In this document: one piece after another, positions 1 through 8,660 of the stretch | Layout of the letters: every line of letters starts with the position of its first letter | Numbering within the stretch: the stretch's first letter is position 1 | NCBI GenBank assembly: GCA_965656875.1 | Contig: CBFHMJ010000043.1 | Span: 124,001-188,000, forward strand | Source of the DNA: CBFHMJ01 sp965656875 | GTDB taxonomy: Bacteria > Pseudomonadota > Gammaproteobacteria > Enterobacterales > Alteromonadaceae | Reading direction: 5' to 3' | DNA length: 64,000 bases | Position numbers and translations under genes: made by a program | Notes under the pieces: model-generated | The model's database searches: none | What the model was told of the DNA's origin: nothing | Seen by the model: the letters and a program-made list of their open reading frames with translations, nothing else

Positions 1-889
1 GAATTAACTCAACAACTGCGGCACCATGCGCAGGCGGCATAGAATAGATGCTACGAACAACACTCAATAGTACGCTGTTCGCAATCTCTGCCTGTAAACG
101 GTCACTGGCAACAACGGAACAGCTACCAACACGTTCACGATACAAACCAAAGTTCTTTGAACAAGAATTACAAACAACAAGCTCTGGTACTTTAGACGCC
201 ATGATGCGAACACCCTGAGCATCTACATCCAGACCATTACCAAAACCTTGATAAGCAAAATCAATTAATGGTGTAAAACCATTCTCAGCGGCCAGATCAG
301 CTAACTGTTCCCATTGCTCTTTATTCAAATCCATACCGCTCGGGTTGTGGCAGCATGCATGAACAAGAACAACATCACCCGCTTTAACTTCTTTCAACAC
401 AGCCATCATGTTGTCGAATTGCAGGCCACGCGTTTCATAATCGTAGTAAGGATATTCTTTAACCGTAAATCCAGCAGCCTGGAATAAACTGGTATGATTT
501 GCCCAGGTCGGCGCGCTCACCCAAATCGTAGCATTTGGATTACAACGGATAAGAAATTCACCAGCAACACGCAGAGCACCTGTTCCACCAGGAGTTTGCG
601 CCGTGCGAACACGCTCTTGTTGTAAAACATCATGCTCGCCAAAAATCAGCTCACGCATTTTCTGATTGAAACCCAGGTTTCCTGCCAGACCAATGTAAGC
701 TTTTGTCGCTTCATTCTTTAACAGAAAATCTTCTGCTTCTTTAACGCATTTCAGTACAGGCGTATTACCCTGCTCATCTTTGTACACGCCAACCCCAAGA
801 TCGATCTTGTTAGGGTTCTTATCTTCTTTATATGCTGCCATTAATCCCAAAATTGGATCCGTTGGCACTTGTTGTAATTGTGAAAACAT
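1..889 (-). CDS. Aspartate/aromatic amino acid aminotransferase, class I (3' end cut by window edge)
   Basis: PLP-dependent transaminase of the AspC/TyrB family, moving amino groups between aspartate or aromatic amino acids and 2-oxoglutarate in the cytoplasm. The first 296 residues are present out of about 397 usual for the family. The ATG lies at 889 and the protein opens MFSQLQQVPTDPILGL, a typical family N-terminus. The substrate-binding stretch NPSGMDLNKEQW and the PLP-lysine stretch SCSKNFGLYRERVG are both visible. The lysine context is closer to AspC than to enteric TyrB, but specificity cannot be settled from this. No partner gene overlaps it. About 295 bp separate it from the GAF gene on the same strand. 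Confidence 0.93.
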   Translation of the reverse strand, partial: MFSQLQQVPTDPILGLMAAYKEDKNPNKIDLGVGVYKDEQGNTPVLKCVKEAEDFLLKNEATKAYIGLAGNLGFNQKMRELIFGEHDVLQQERVRTAQTPGGTGALRVAGEFLIRCNPNATIWVSAPTWANHTSLFQAAGFTVKEYPYYDYETRGLQFDNMMAVLKEVKAGDVVLVHACCHNPSGMDLNKEQWEQLADLAAENGFTPLIDFAYQGFGNGLDVDAQGVRIMASKVPELVVCNSCSKNFGLYRERVGSCSVVASDRLQAEIANSVLLSVVRSIYSMPPAHGAAVVELI

Positions 890-1184
890 AACTATCTCAC
901 TTTGTTAGCTTCTGCCTTTGGGGCTGCGACCGCTTTGTTACATCCGGTTTTGTTACGCCCGGTGATGAGTGACACCCTGCAACAAAAAAGCTGATCCCCG
1001 CCTTCAAAATTAATTTTGCTTAAATAACCGGCGAATACACCAGTTCACAATGTCGTGGTTGTTGTATTTACAGGCACTTACTTCACTGTAAGGCAATAAA
1101 TACAAGCCCACTATATTAAGGTGATGTTACAAACTAATAAATAGTGGTTTCACATATATTATCCAATCCTGGCAATTGAACGAA

Positions 1185-1877
1185 TTAAAGTTCTGCCATA
1201 AACAAATCAGATAAATACATACACACCGCAACCATCAGGGCTTGCTCGTTACCATTAAAGAAATCTTTGCTGAAAGCTTCAGCATCAATAATACCAATGG
1301 AATTGCCCTGATAGTCGAAAATAGGAAGGCATACTTCAGATTCTACTTTTGGATCACAGGTATAGTACTCGCCACCATCAAGCACATATTGTTGAATATC
1401 ATTGATTACGCGAGCTTTGCCTGTAAATGCAACGTTTACATTGTTGCTACGAGACATGAAATCTTCTGTCAAAGGAAACTCTGCACGGCTGGGCACACCA
1501 AAATAAGCTAGTTTTGCTAATACAGGATCTTCATTGTCGACAGCAAAACCTCGATATATACCAAACCATTCTACGTCAGACTGACTAACAACGTAGTTAA
1601 CCACCTGATGTAGTTTAACAAGTAATGTTCTGATTTCTGGTGTTAACTCTCCAACCACACGAGTCAAATCGTATGGCTCTTCAGCGAGGTCCTCAAAAAT
1701 TGAACATGCGCCATCAGGCGTTAATTCAGGCACCTTATAACGCAACAGCTCATCATCCGTCAGTGACAATGAGCCATCACAGGCTAACGCAAGGCGGTCA
1801 AGATGAGACTCAACAACGCTTTCAAATTCTTCTGCTGAGATAGCGATTTCAGCACGTTGAAGATAATTTCTAAACAT
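1185..1877 (-). CDS. GAF-domain protein resembling free methionine-R-sulfoxide reductase
   Basis: A 230-residue soluble protein. Residues 1-95 are helical and match nothing I recognise. Residues 100-230 form a GAF domain, with WFGIYR near 104 and the closing run SEVCLPI...GIIDAE near 180-200. This closing run resembles free methionine-R-sulfoxide reductase (MsrC/YebR), where CD...SEIVLP contains the catalytic cysteine. Here C174 sits in that position (TCDPKVESEV), but the two upstream cysteines of the enzyme are missing and C183 is extra. It could be a divergent reductase or a GAF sensor; I cannot tell which. It stands alone, in the same orientation as the aminotransferase and the HsbR-like gene. 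Confidence 0.75.
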   Translation of the reverse strand: MFRNYLQRAEIAISAEEFESVVESHLDRLALACDGSLSLTDDELLRYKVPELTPDGACSIFEDLAEEPYDLTRVVGELTPEIRTLLVKLHQVVNYVVSQSDVEWFGIYRGFAVDNEDPVLAKLAYFGVPSRAEFPLTEDFMSRSNNVNVAFTGKARVINDIQQYVLDGGEYYTCDPKVESEVCLPIFDYQGNSIGIIDAEAFSKDFFNGNEQALMVAVCMYLSDLFMAEL

Positions 1878-2026
1878 AATCCAGATTTCCAGACATCTAA
1901 ACGAAGCGATATTTTAGCCGAAAGCCACATAAACTCAATCCGGTAGTATCTTACCTTTAAGCGTTAAAATGTTACGTAACGTTGTCAGATTGACAGTTGC
2001 TCCCGACACGGGTTCAGCAAAAAGGA

Positions 2027-3700
2027 TTATTCATCTACTTTGCCACAGTTATACCAGACCCGAGCAAGTCGTCCTTCTTTCTCATATTCGACCAAATCCG
2101 CCACACCTTCGACGAGTTGCATACCATTGCTGGTTTCACCAGATAATTCATCATAATTGGCACGCAATAGTTCATGATCAAAGCCATTTCCACTGTCTTC
2201 TACAGAAACAATCATGACCTGATCTGTGCTACGGTAATCTATCTCAATACAGATACAGCCTTCCTCCAGCTCCGCCAGTCTCCGTTCACGTTCATTAAAA
2301 TATTCCAGGACTCCATTTTCATTTTCTTTGATAAATGAGTCCAGATTAAGCAGACCGTGCTCCAGCGCGTTGTTATACAATTCGGAAAGGATCAAGAAAA
2401 TGGTCGTTCGATGAGTGTTAAACCAGGGCATAGTCGCCATCAGATTCATAATATCCTGAACCGGGTGCATACGTTTGATATCATGCACTGATAGCTTCGT
2501 TTTGAAAAAAACTGGTAGTTCATAACAACGCTCTTCTGCTTCCGGCTTAACAGAAGGAGGAACGTAATTTTTACAGTTAATAATAGCCAGCGTAATATCG
2601 TCGTTTTGTTCAGCTCTTCCTCTGAATTTAACGATATTGGCAACCAACATATTTACCGATACATTTAGTGAAGGTCTGAAAAATGAAAACAGCCTTTCTT
2701 CACCAAACATCTCACCATCTTCATTAACCGACTCTACGACACCATCAGAATACACCACGATACGTTCTCCGGGGATCCCGGCAAAATCACTCGTCGTATC
2801 ATCAAACTCATGTTCTTCGAGTATGCCTAATGCCATGTGCTGAGATTGCAGCAGACGCTTTATTTCACCTCGCTTGTTAATTAATACAGCGGTTGGCATC
2901 CCTCCGCCCCAGTACGAAAAAATATTTCCTTTACGGTTAACTTCAAACATCATCGCCGCACAGAACATATCATCAGGTAGCAAATCTAATAAATGGCGAT
3001 TAATTTCACGCACTATTTCACTGACGGTTAAGCCTTTCTCTACCATTGAATAAAAGATTTTTGAAACCGGCAATGCACCAATAGCAGCGGATAAGCCATG
3101 GCCTGTAAAATCCCCCAGAAAGATGTACGAACTACCCGAGGGGCTTGTCGCAGACAGCAACAGATCTCCATTAAACATCGATGCAGGCGATACATATTGC
3201 TCCACAACATCCGGATCAACATTACGCTCTGCCAGTGCGTTATTGAAAATATGCTCCACAATCAAATGTTCTCGCTCAACATTATGACGGTGGTATTCCA
3301 AAATGCGGTTTTGCTCAATAGTTTTACGAGATAATTCCCGGATTCGGGCATGAGCGACTATTTTTGCAGTCAGTAAGGTTCGGTTGAATGGCTTAGTCAG
3401 AAAATCATCGCCACCTACTTCGAGACAACGAGACAGACTGGCTTCGTCATCCAACGCCGTCAGAAAAATAATGGGGCAATAGATATCGCCCGATAATTTT
3501 TTCAATACAGGCGCTGTGTCAAAACCATCTCTGCCGGGCATGACAACATCCAGAATTGTTATGTCCGGTTTTTCGCGTTCAAAGACATCAATAGCTTCAT
3601 TCCCATCACAGGCCTGGCACACTTCATACCCGCAATCCGTCAGCATTGATTCCAGTAAAATTCGATTCACGCTTTGATCATCGACAACCAAAATTTTCAT
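2027..3700 (-). CDS. hsbR: HsbR-like response regulator with PP2C phosphatase and HATPase (anti-sigma kinase) domains
   Basis: A 557-residue three-domain regulator. Residues 1-120 are a receiver with D7/D8, phosphoacceptor D51 (ITILDVVMPG), T81 and K103. A short coiled coil follows. Residues about 170-375 are a SpoIIE-type PP2C phosphatase (GDFTGHGLSAAIGALP, DGVVESVNE, DDITLAI). The C-terminus from about 430 is an RsbW-like HATPase with N-box LSELYNNALEHG and G-box VEDSGNGFD. This order is that of Pseudomonas HsbR, which phosphorylates or dephosphorylates the STAS protein HsbA and so frees FlgM or a diguanylate cyclase. The STAS gene lies 187 bp upstream on the same strand, which supports the assignment. 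The ATG at 3700 has GGAG seven bases upstream; an in-frame GTG at 3706 is less likely. Confidence 0.87.
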   Translation of the reverse strand: MKILVVDDQSVNRILLESMLTDCGYEVCQACDGNEAIDVFEREKPDITILDVVMPGRDGFDTAPVLKKLSGDIYCPIIFLTALDDEASLSRCLEVGGDDFLTKPFNRTLLTAKIVAHARIRELSRKTIEQNRILEYHRHNVEREHLIVEHIFNNALAERNVDPDVVEQYVSPASMFNGDLLLSATSPSGSSYIFLGDFTGHGLSAAIGALPVSKIFYSMVEKGLTVSEIVREINRHLLDLLPDDMFCAAMMFEVNRKGNIFSYWGGGMPTAVLINKRGEIKRLLQSQHMALGILEEHEFDDTTSDFAGIPGERIVVYSDGVVESVNEDGEMFGEERLFSFFRPSLNVSVNMLVANIVKFRGRAEQNDDITLAIINCKNYVPPSVKPEAEERCYELPVFFKTKLSVHDIKRMHPVQDIMNLMATMPWFNTHRTTIFLILSELYNNALEHGLLNLDSFIKENENGVLEYFNERERRLAELEEGCICIEIDYRSTDQVMIVSVEDSGNGFDHELLRANYDELSGETSNGMQLVEGVADLVEYEKEGRLARVWYNCGKVDE

Positions 3701-3887
3701 CGTCACACTCCGATAATTTCACGAGGTGCCTGAGTTCGGTGACCTTTGCGAGTGAAATCTCGTTCGAAAGCAATAGTATTCAGAAAAGGCTCACGACTGA
3801 AGATTCAGTTATTCCAAATCAATGCCATAAAGCGCGGCATGACTAGCTAAAACCTACAATAAATACGTCACCTCAGGTCAACCGAAT

Positions 3888-4196
3888 TTAATCAATATCA
3901 AATTTTTTATCGAAATGACTAATCTGAAATATTTTTTTAATCTGAGGTTTGCAGTGACTAATTCGCACATCAGCATCAATACGCTCCAATGATTTCTTCA
4001 TATTGAGCAACATGCCCAGAGCAGAACTATCCATATAATCAGTGTCTTCGAGATCGACGACAACATGGTTAGTTTCATCCCCCAGATTTTCATAAGCGTT
4101 GCGGAATAACTGCACCAGGTTGTAATCAAACTTACCGTCTATTTTTATCGTGTAGACAGTTGAATCATCTGAAAAATTTGAACTGAGTAGTGCCAT
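3888..4196 (-). CDS. hsbA: STAS-domain anti-sigma factor antagonist (HsbA-like)
   Basis: A 102-residue single-domain STAS protein of the SpoIIAA/HsbA type. The signature VVVDLEDTDYMDSSALGMLL lies at about 46-64 and contains the serine pair S57/S58 where partner kinases phosphorylate such proteins. It is the expected substrate of the HsbR-like protein encoded just downstream (partner switching). In Pseudomonas the unphosphorylated and phosphorylated forms bind different partners to switch between swimming and biofilm. The ATG at 4196 is preceded by a strong AAAGGAGTGATT ribosome site. A GTG at 4205 lies inside that site and is therefore rejected as the start. No HptB-like or FlgM gene is next to the pair here. 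Confidence 0.88.
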   Translation of the reverse strand: MALLSSNFSDDSTVYTIKIDGKFDYNLVQLFRNAYENLGDETNHVVVDLEDTDYMDSSALGMLLNMKKSLERIDADVRISHCKPQIKKIFQISHFDKKFDID

Positions 4197-4466
4197 TACA
4201 ATCACTCCTTTGTGTATTGAACAGAGGCTTTTTGTTATCTAAAGACAAAAAATGTACCGACTTAAACATAGCAAACAATCAAATTTTTGCGTGACCAAAC
4301 CTGCAAATATGAGGCTATTTATTTCCATTAATCTGATGAAAATGTACACATGCTGGCGCTTCCAGTCTTGTATCCGACAAGAATACTCAGGTATTATCGC
4401 GGTTCAGTTAGATGAATTTTTTTGTCTGCGAATATTGCATGACAAAACAATAAGAATGGAGTGCAG

Positions 4467-4790
4467 GTGCAAGAAAACTCAAAACTCGTTTACTCAACTG
4501 ATGGTGGGCGTGTTCACGATGAAAAGCCAGAACAAACCTGGCAGACGTGGAGTGATGGCTGTTTGCGTGTCAAACGTGAAACCAAGGGCCGGAAAGGAAA
4601 AGGTGTAATCACTATCGCAGGGTTTCCTCAAGGCACAGATCTGAAGAAAATTGCTGCATTGTTAAAGAAAAAATGCGGTACAGGTGGTGCGGTAAAAGAA
4701 GGCATCATCGAAATTCAGGGGGATAAACGCGACATTATTAAGCAAGAGTTGGAAAAAAACGGCTTTAAGGTGAAATTTGCAGGCGGTTAG
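4467..4790 (+). CDS. yciH: YciH/SUI1-family translation initiation factor homologue
   Basis: A 107-residue protein of the eIF1/SUI1 family, which in bacteria (YciH) monitors initiator tRNA and start codon fidelity on the 30S subunit. The conserved glycine-rich beta strand GKGVITIAGFPQGTDLKKIAALLKK and the later CGTGGAVKEGIIEIQGD are both clear. The start is ambiguous between two GTG codons at 4461 and 4467. The site GGAG at 4458-4461 gives a normal 5-base spacing only to 4467, so that one is chosen. It is transcribed away from the STAS gene, leaving about 270 bp of shared upstream DNA. No downstream partner is tightly linked. Confidence 0.9.
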   Translation: MQENSKLVYSTDGGRVHDEKPEQTWQTWSDGCLRVKRETKGRKGKGVITIAGFPQGTDLKKIAALLKKKCGTGGAVKEGIIEIQGDKRDIIKQELEKNGFKVKFAGG

Positions 4791-4890
4791 CTTGTACACA
4801 TATAAACATCTATGGTTTTATGAAAAACCGCAACACTGAAACCTTGTACCCACATGACTTAACATTACGCATTTTCAGGGGATGCATATT

Positions 4891-5694
4891 ATGCAGCAGG
4901 AAATTTCGCCACAGGATTTATCAATATTGTTGGTTGAACCATCAGCAACGCAACGCAAAATTATAATTAAGCATCTTGCCGTAGAATCCATCGACAATAT
5001 TACTGAAGTTGGTACAGCGGCCGACGCGGAAACATTACTGGAAACTCATGTTCCCGATCTTGTCGTCAGTGCATTGCACTTCGAAGATGGCACAGGATTA
5101 GATCTGGTACGTTCAATGCGCAACTCTGAGCGTCTGAAAGACGTACCATTTATGCTAATCTCAAGCGAAACCCGGAAAGAACAACTGGAAGAATTTAAGC
5201 AATCCGGTGTTGTCGCAATTTTGCCAAAACCATTTACTCCGGATCATCTGGGTAAAGCTATCAATGCAACGATTGATCTGTTATCCCCATCAGAAATGGA
5301 CCTTGAATATTTTGATATCCAGGACATTCGCGTTTTAGTTGTCGATGACAGTGCTTTTGCTCGTAGCCACATTATACGAGTACTTCGGAATCTGGGCGTT
5401 GCAAAAATCACTGAAGCTTCAGATGGTAAAGACGCAATTCATATTCTGAGTAATGAAATGTTTGATTTAGTCGTCACTGATTACAATATGCCAGATGTTG
5501 ACGGCCGTGAGTTGACAGAATTTATTCGTCAAAAAAGCCAACAATCCCATATTCCGGTGTTAATGGTGAGTTCTGAAGCCAACGAAAGTCATCTGGAAAA
5601 TATCGCTCAATCTGGCGTAAACGCAATGTGTGATAAACCCTTCGAACCAGATATGGTAAGACGCATTATTTTCAATTTGCTGGAACAGGAATAG
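4891..5694 (+). CDS. Tandem-receiver response regulator (first receiver degenerate)
   Basis: A 267-residue protein made of two CheY-like receivers and no output domain. Receiver 2 (about 146-267) is intact: D152/D153, phosphoacceptor D197 in LVVTDYNMP, VSSE and the CDKPF lysine. Receiver 1 (about 10-130) keeps the fold and the LPKPF lysine (K113), but the acidic pair is E16-P17 and the phosphoacceptor position is A61 (VVSALHF). It should therefore not be phosphorylated. Such proteins usually relay signals or regulate chemotaxis or c-di-GMP partners by contact. The ATG at 4891 is chosen because AGGGG at 4877-4881 is nine bases upstream; the ATG at 4882 abuts that site. A terminator follows. 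Confidence 0.85.
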   Translation: MQQEISPQDLSILLVEPSATQRKIIIKHLAVESIDNITEVGTAADAETLLETHVPDLVVSALHFEDGTGLDLVRSMRNSERLKDVPFMLISSETRKEQLEEFKQSGVVAILPKPFTPDHLGKAINATIDLLSPSEMDLEYFDIQDIRVLVVDDSAFARSHIIRVLRNLGVAKITEASDGKDAIHILSNEMFDLVVTDYNMPDVDGRELTEFIRQKSQQSHIPVLMVSSEANESHLENIAQSGVNAMCDKPFEPDMVRRIIFNLLEQE

Positions 5695-5744
5695 TTCCGC
5701 CAGGTATTGCTTCACATTAAATCGTTAACAGACACCTATCCATC

Positions 5745-5776
5745 AAAAAACGCTGGTCTTCGTGCCAGCGTTTTTC
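5745..5776 (+). terminator. Rho-independent terminator after the tandem-receiver gene
   Basis: A stem AAAACGCTGG/CCAGCGTTTT with an 8-base loop is followed by a T run, 50 bp after the stop codon. Confidence 0.88.
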
Positions 5777-5934
5777 ATTTCTCTTACTAAGTAAGTCTTT
5801 CAGGCATTGCTAATTTTATTTAATAACCGATAATGTGCCGCTCAACTCGTGAGCAATGTTCATGTTCAATTGAACTGAAGCAATGCTGCTAAAGCTCACC
5901 AACACCTCTTAAGCAACGGAAACAGGAAGAATTT

Positions 5935-6864
5935 ATGCTTAAATCAATCACAGGAATGTTACTCCTTTCATTCGCAAGCCTTACCTTTGCCACCGAAGAC
6001 ACCACGCAACCTCAAGTTTCTCAGGCTGAAACAGAAGCGATTTCTCCGGAACAACAAGCATTTAATGAAGCCATGTCGATCTGGCAATCACTTACACCAA
6101 TCAGCGGTAACGTAACGCTTGATAAAGCAAATGCATTTCTGGAAGTACCTGAAAGCTTTGTTTTCTTCAACGGTTCAGATGCCAACAAAATCCTTGTTGA
6201 TTTATGGGGCAACCCTGCCAGTCAACCGCCGTTGGGTTTATTAATGCCAGCCAACATGACGCCTTTTGACGCTGAGTCCTGGGTTGTAACAGTTGAGTAT
6301 GAACAAGATGGATATGTATCAGACGAAGATGCAAAAGACATAGATTATGATGACCTGCTCAAGCAAATGCAGGCTGACACTGAGGAACAGAGTAAATACC
6401 GCGTTCAACAAGGGTATGAACCAATTGAACTGGTTGGTTGGGCATCCTCACCGTTTTATGACCACAACGCCAAAAAATTGCACTGGGCACAAGAACTTAA
6501 ATTTGGTCAGAACGCTGAAAACACTCTGAACTACAACATCCGAGTACTGGGCCGTAAAGGTGTACTGGTATTGAATTTTATCGCTGGAATGGAACATAAA
6601 CCTGTCATAGACCAAAACCTTGAGACTGTATTGGCCATGGCTAATTTCCAACGTGGTGCGCAGTACAGTGATTTTGATCCCAGTATTGATGAGGTAGCAG
6701 CTTATGGTATTGGCGCACTGGTGGCAGGTAAAGTGATCGCCAAAACAGGTTTCCTGGCTGTATTACTGGTCTTCTTAAAGAAATTCGGCGTTTATCTGCT
6801 AATTGGTTTGGGCTTTGTCGCTAAAAAACTATTTTCACGGAAAAAAGCGACCTCTGAAGAGTAA
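5935..6864 (+). CDS. DUF2167 membrane-anchored protein
   Basis: A 309-residue exported protein of unknown function. Residues 1-19 look like a cleavable signal peptide (LLLSFASLTFA). The DUF2167 body follows, with its conserved blocks LWGNP...GLLMP, DIDYDDLLKQM, ELVGWASSPFYD, KLHWAQELKFG and TLNYNIRVLGRKGVLVLNF. Residues about 262-298 hold one or two hydrophobic helices, ending in a lysine-rich tail, so the body is probably periplasmic and anchored in the inner membrane at its C-terminus. A ribosome site GGAAGAA precedes the ATG. It is a single gene between a terminator upstream and the convergent deformylase gene downstream. Confidence 0.87.
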   Translation: MLKSITGMLLLSFASLTFATEDTTQPQVSQAETEAISPEQQAFNEAMSIWQSLTPISGNVTLDKANAFLEVPESFVFFNGSDANKILVDLWGNPASQPPLGLLMPANMTPFDAESWVVTVEYEQDGYVSDEDAKDIDYDDLLKQMQADTEEQSKYRVQQGYEPIELVGWASSPFYDHNAKKLHWAQELKFGQNAENTLNYNIRVLGRKGVLVLNFIAGMEHKPVIDQNLETVLAMANFQRGAQYSDFDPSIDEVAAYGIGALVAGKVIAKTGFLAVLLVFLKKFGVYLLIGLGFVAKKLFSRKKATSEE

Positions 6865-6901
6865 GCTGATCCTGGCAAATAGATGAACACAAGGTCGATA
6901 G

Positions 6902-7405
6902 TTACTGACTATCGACCAACTCCCGTGAAATTATCCGGCCTTTTTCTATCATTCTGTCCACCATTACCACACCATCCAGATGATCAAATTCATGCTGCAA
7001 TAGCTCTGAATCCTGCGCAGACAATTCCACCAACTCATGCCAGTTGCCTTCCAGACATTGATACCGTACAGAAACTGACATCCAACGCTCTACCAGCACG
7101 GCAATTTCAGGCAAACTCATACAATCATCCCAGATTTGCTGCTTGTCTTCGCTATGCCAGGTAATCTCAGGATTTATCATTACTTCGGGTAATCCCGGTG
7201 AATTGATAGCAATAAATCGTTTTAAAATACCAATTTGCGGCGCTGCAATTGATCGTCCCCAACCTACTCGCTGCTGAAAGTCCAACAAGGTGGACTGTAA
7301 GAGCTCAACCTGAGCTTTCAAGCCACCTGAAATAATATCCACCGTATCAGCAACTTGTCTCAGACGCGTATCACCAAACTTCAATATTTTTGCCGGAGTA
7401 AGCAT
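6902..7405 (-). CDS. Peptide deformylase family protein, divergent
   Basis: A 167-residue metalloenzyme of the polypeptide deformylase fold. Motif III is intact as QHEFDHLDG (metal ligands H138 and H142, catalytic E139), and the ligand cysteine C95 is present. Motif I reads GRSIAAPQ instead of GxGLAAPQ, and motif II reads DDCMS instead of EGCLS. The metal site is therefore kept but the substrate-side motifs have drifted. It is not next to fmt, so it is probably a second, non-housekeeping deformylase (inference). The ATG at 7405 has GAGGT upstream with good spacing; a longer start at 7435 has none. It converges on the DUF2167 gene. Confidence 0.82.
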   Translation of the reverse strand: MLTPAKILKFGDTRLRQVADTVDIISGGLKAQVELLQSTLLDFQQRVGWGRSIAAPQIGILKRFIAINSPGLPEVMINPEITWHSEDKQQIWDDCMSLPEIAVLVERWMSVSVRYQCLEGNWHELVELSAQDSELLQHEFDHLDGVVMVDRMIEKGRIISRELVDSQ

Positions 7406-8140
7406 AGATACCTCATTATGCGGATTAAGGAACAAGCGTTGTTCTTACTTTAACCCGAATTAATGATAAGAAAAATGCTGATTAGTCAGATGTAACAAAA
7501 ATGTCGGCTAAATTCACCAAATGAAAAATATGACATTTTTCAGTACTAAAAAGAATTGAACGTGGAAATGAAGGGTAAACCAGAATCCTTATACGAAAAC
7601 TCATGTTCCCTTATTGATAAACTTAGTGCTCAGCAGTATTCTCAAAATTTATCTAATAAGTGAACTAATTTAAAAAATTATTCCACATTAAGTAAAGATC
7701 TATCCTGAGTCACCTGTGCAATTCTTTTGGAGATTTGATCGAAAAGATGTTGTCGAAACAAGTTTTGAATTAATTGATTCAAAAATCTAATTTGGTATTC
7801 AAGTTGTAGATTTACTCGTTTCCACTGCCAATAGGTGATTAAAAAACAATTATTCAAATAATGAAAAAATGGTATCTCTTCTTAGTAAGTTAATGCTCAG
7901 CGCTCTGAAGTCTAATATTCGAGAGAGCAGATTAATAACTTTCCCTTATTCGTGTCAATTAAAGAACTCTACTGGAGAATTGGTAATATTGATGGATGAA
8001 ATCGGTAAAAACTTTTATCTACAAAGCTTATTCACAATTCAGAATCGCACTACAAAAAATAAAACAATACATTTAAACAGAACTAAAACCTTTGGTTAAG
8101 TCTCAATTAACTACACATTATTAGTCCCACTTAATGGGGC
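7406..8140. other. AT-rich intergenic part of the accessory island, no supported gene
   Basis: About 730 bp of AT-rich DNA upstream of the deformylase gene. A 76-codon plus-strand frame at 7869-8099 has no ribosome site and no recognisable sequence, so I do not call it. I looked here for the far end of the Tn7-like element (repeats in the opposite orientation to those at 9071-9128) and found no convincing copy. The nearest is a weak TGTAAC at about 7491. Confidence 0.5.
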
Positions 8141-8147
8141 GTTAGCC
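8121..8147 (+). repeat. attC-like right half-site (integron cassette junction)
   Basis: A short hairpin CCCACTTAATGGGG runs directly into GCGTTAGCC. This resembles the right half of a Vibrio-type attC site (CCCCTTA..GGGCGTTA), with GTTAGCC as the simple recombination core at 8141-8147. The following gene begins 15 bases later with its own ribosome site, as in integron cassettes. The left half of this site is not recognisable, so the call is tentative. Confidence 0.45.
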
Positions 8148-8162
8148 AATAAAGGAGTATCT

Positions 8163-8660
8163 ATGAAAATTAGATTAGAACATCAAAATATTGGTGCGGC
8201 TGTAATGCAAATTGCAGAGCATGAACAATTTACAGCTATTAACGCATTAAAACTAAATAATAAGCCCATTAGTAACGCTTTTCTCATTAATAGCCACGTT
8301 GCCGTTTTGTGCAAATATGCAACTGAACCAAATGGAAATGGCGAATATGTCTTTACATTTACTGAAGACCAATTAAAAACTCTTGAATCCTTACTTCCCA
8401 GGCACGATAACTTATTTTTTGGATTGGTGTGTGTTGAAGTTGGAGACATTTGTTGTTTAACAAAGGCAGAATTTGAAGAATTGCTTGGTTACAGGAAAAA
8501 TTCAGCCGGTAAAGCTGAGTCGCAGTATGCAATATTAGTGACGGCTAAAGCCGGAGCACGTTTTCGCGTTTTCGTAAACGCTGCTGGGAAAAAAGGCAAG
8601 ATTGCAGGTAAACAACTAACTGTTGCCCGTAAAGCATTCCCTAATGCAGTATTCAACTAA
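8163..8660 (+). CDS. Hypothetical protein in a probable integron gene cassette
   Basis: A 165-residue protein I do not recognise. It is soluble, with no signal peptide or membrane helix. The N-terminal 115 residues are mixed alpha/beta with several cysteines (FFGLVCVEVGDICCLTKAEF). The C-terminal 40 are rich in Ala, Gly and Lys (VNAAGKKGKIAGKQLTVARK) and may bind nucleic acid (weak inference). The ribosome site AAAGGAG sits eight bases before the ATG. The gene starts just after GCGTTAGCC, and its stop codon TAA is the first three bases of TAACAAAGCC, the usual start of an attC site. Both are typical of single-gene cassettes. It is the only well-supported complete gene of the island. Confidence 0.75.
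   Translation: MKIRLEHQNIGAAVMQIAEHEQFTAINALKLNNKPISNAFLINSHVAVLCKYATEPNGNGEYVFTFTEDQLKTLESLLPRHDNLFFGLVCVEVGDICCLTKAEFEELLGYRKNSAGKAESQYAILVTAKAGARFRVFVNAAGKKGKIAGKQLTVARKAFPNAVFN

Noticed and set aside
7869..8099. 76-codon plus-strand frame in the AT-rich island
   Set aside because: It has no ribosome site and no recognisable sequence, and long frames of this size arise easily here; left uncalled.
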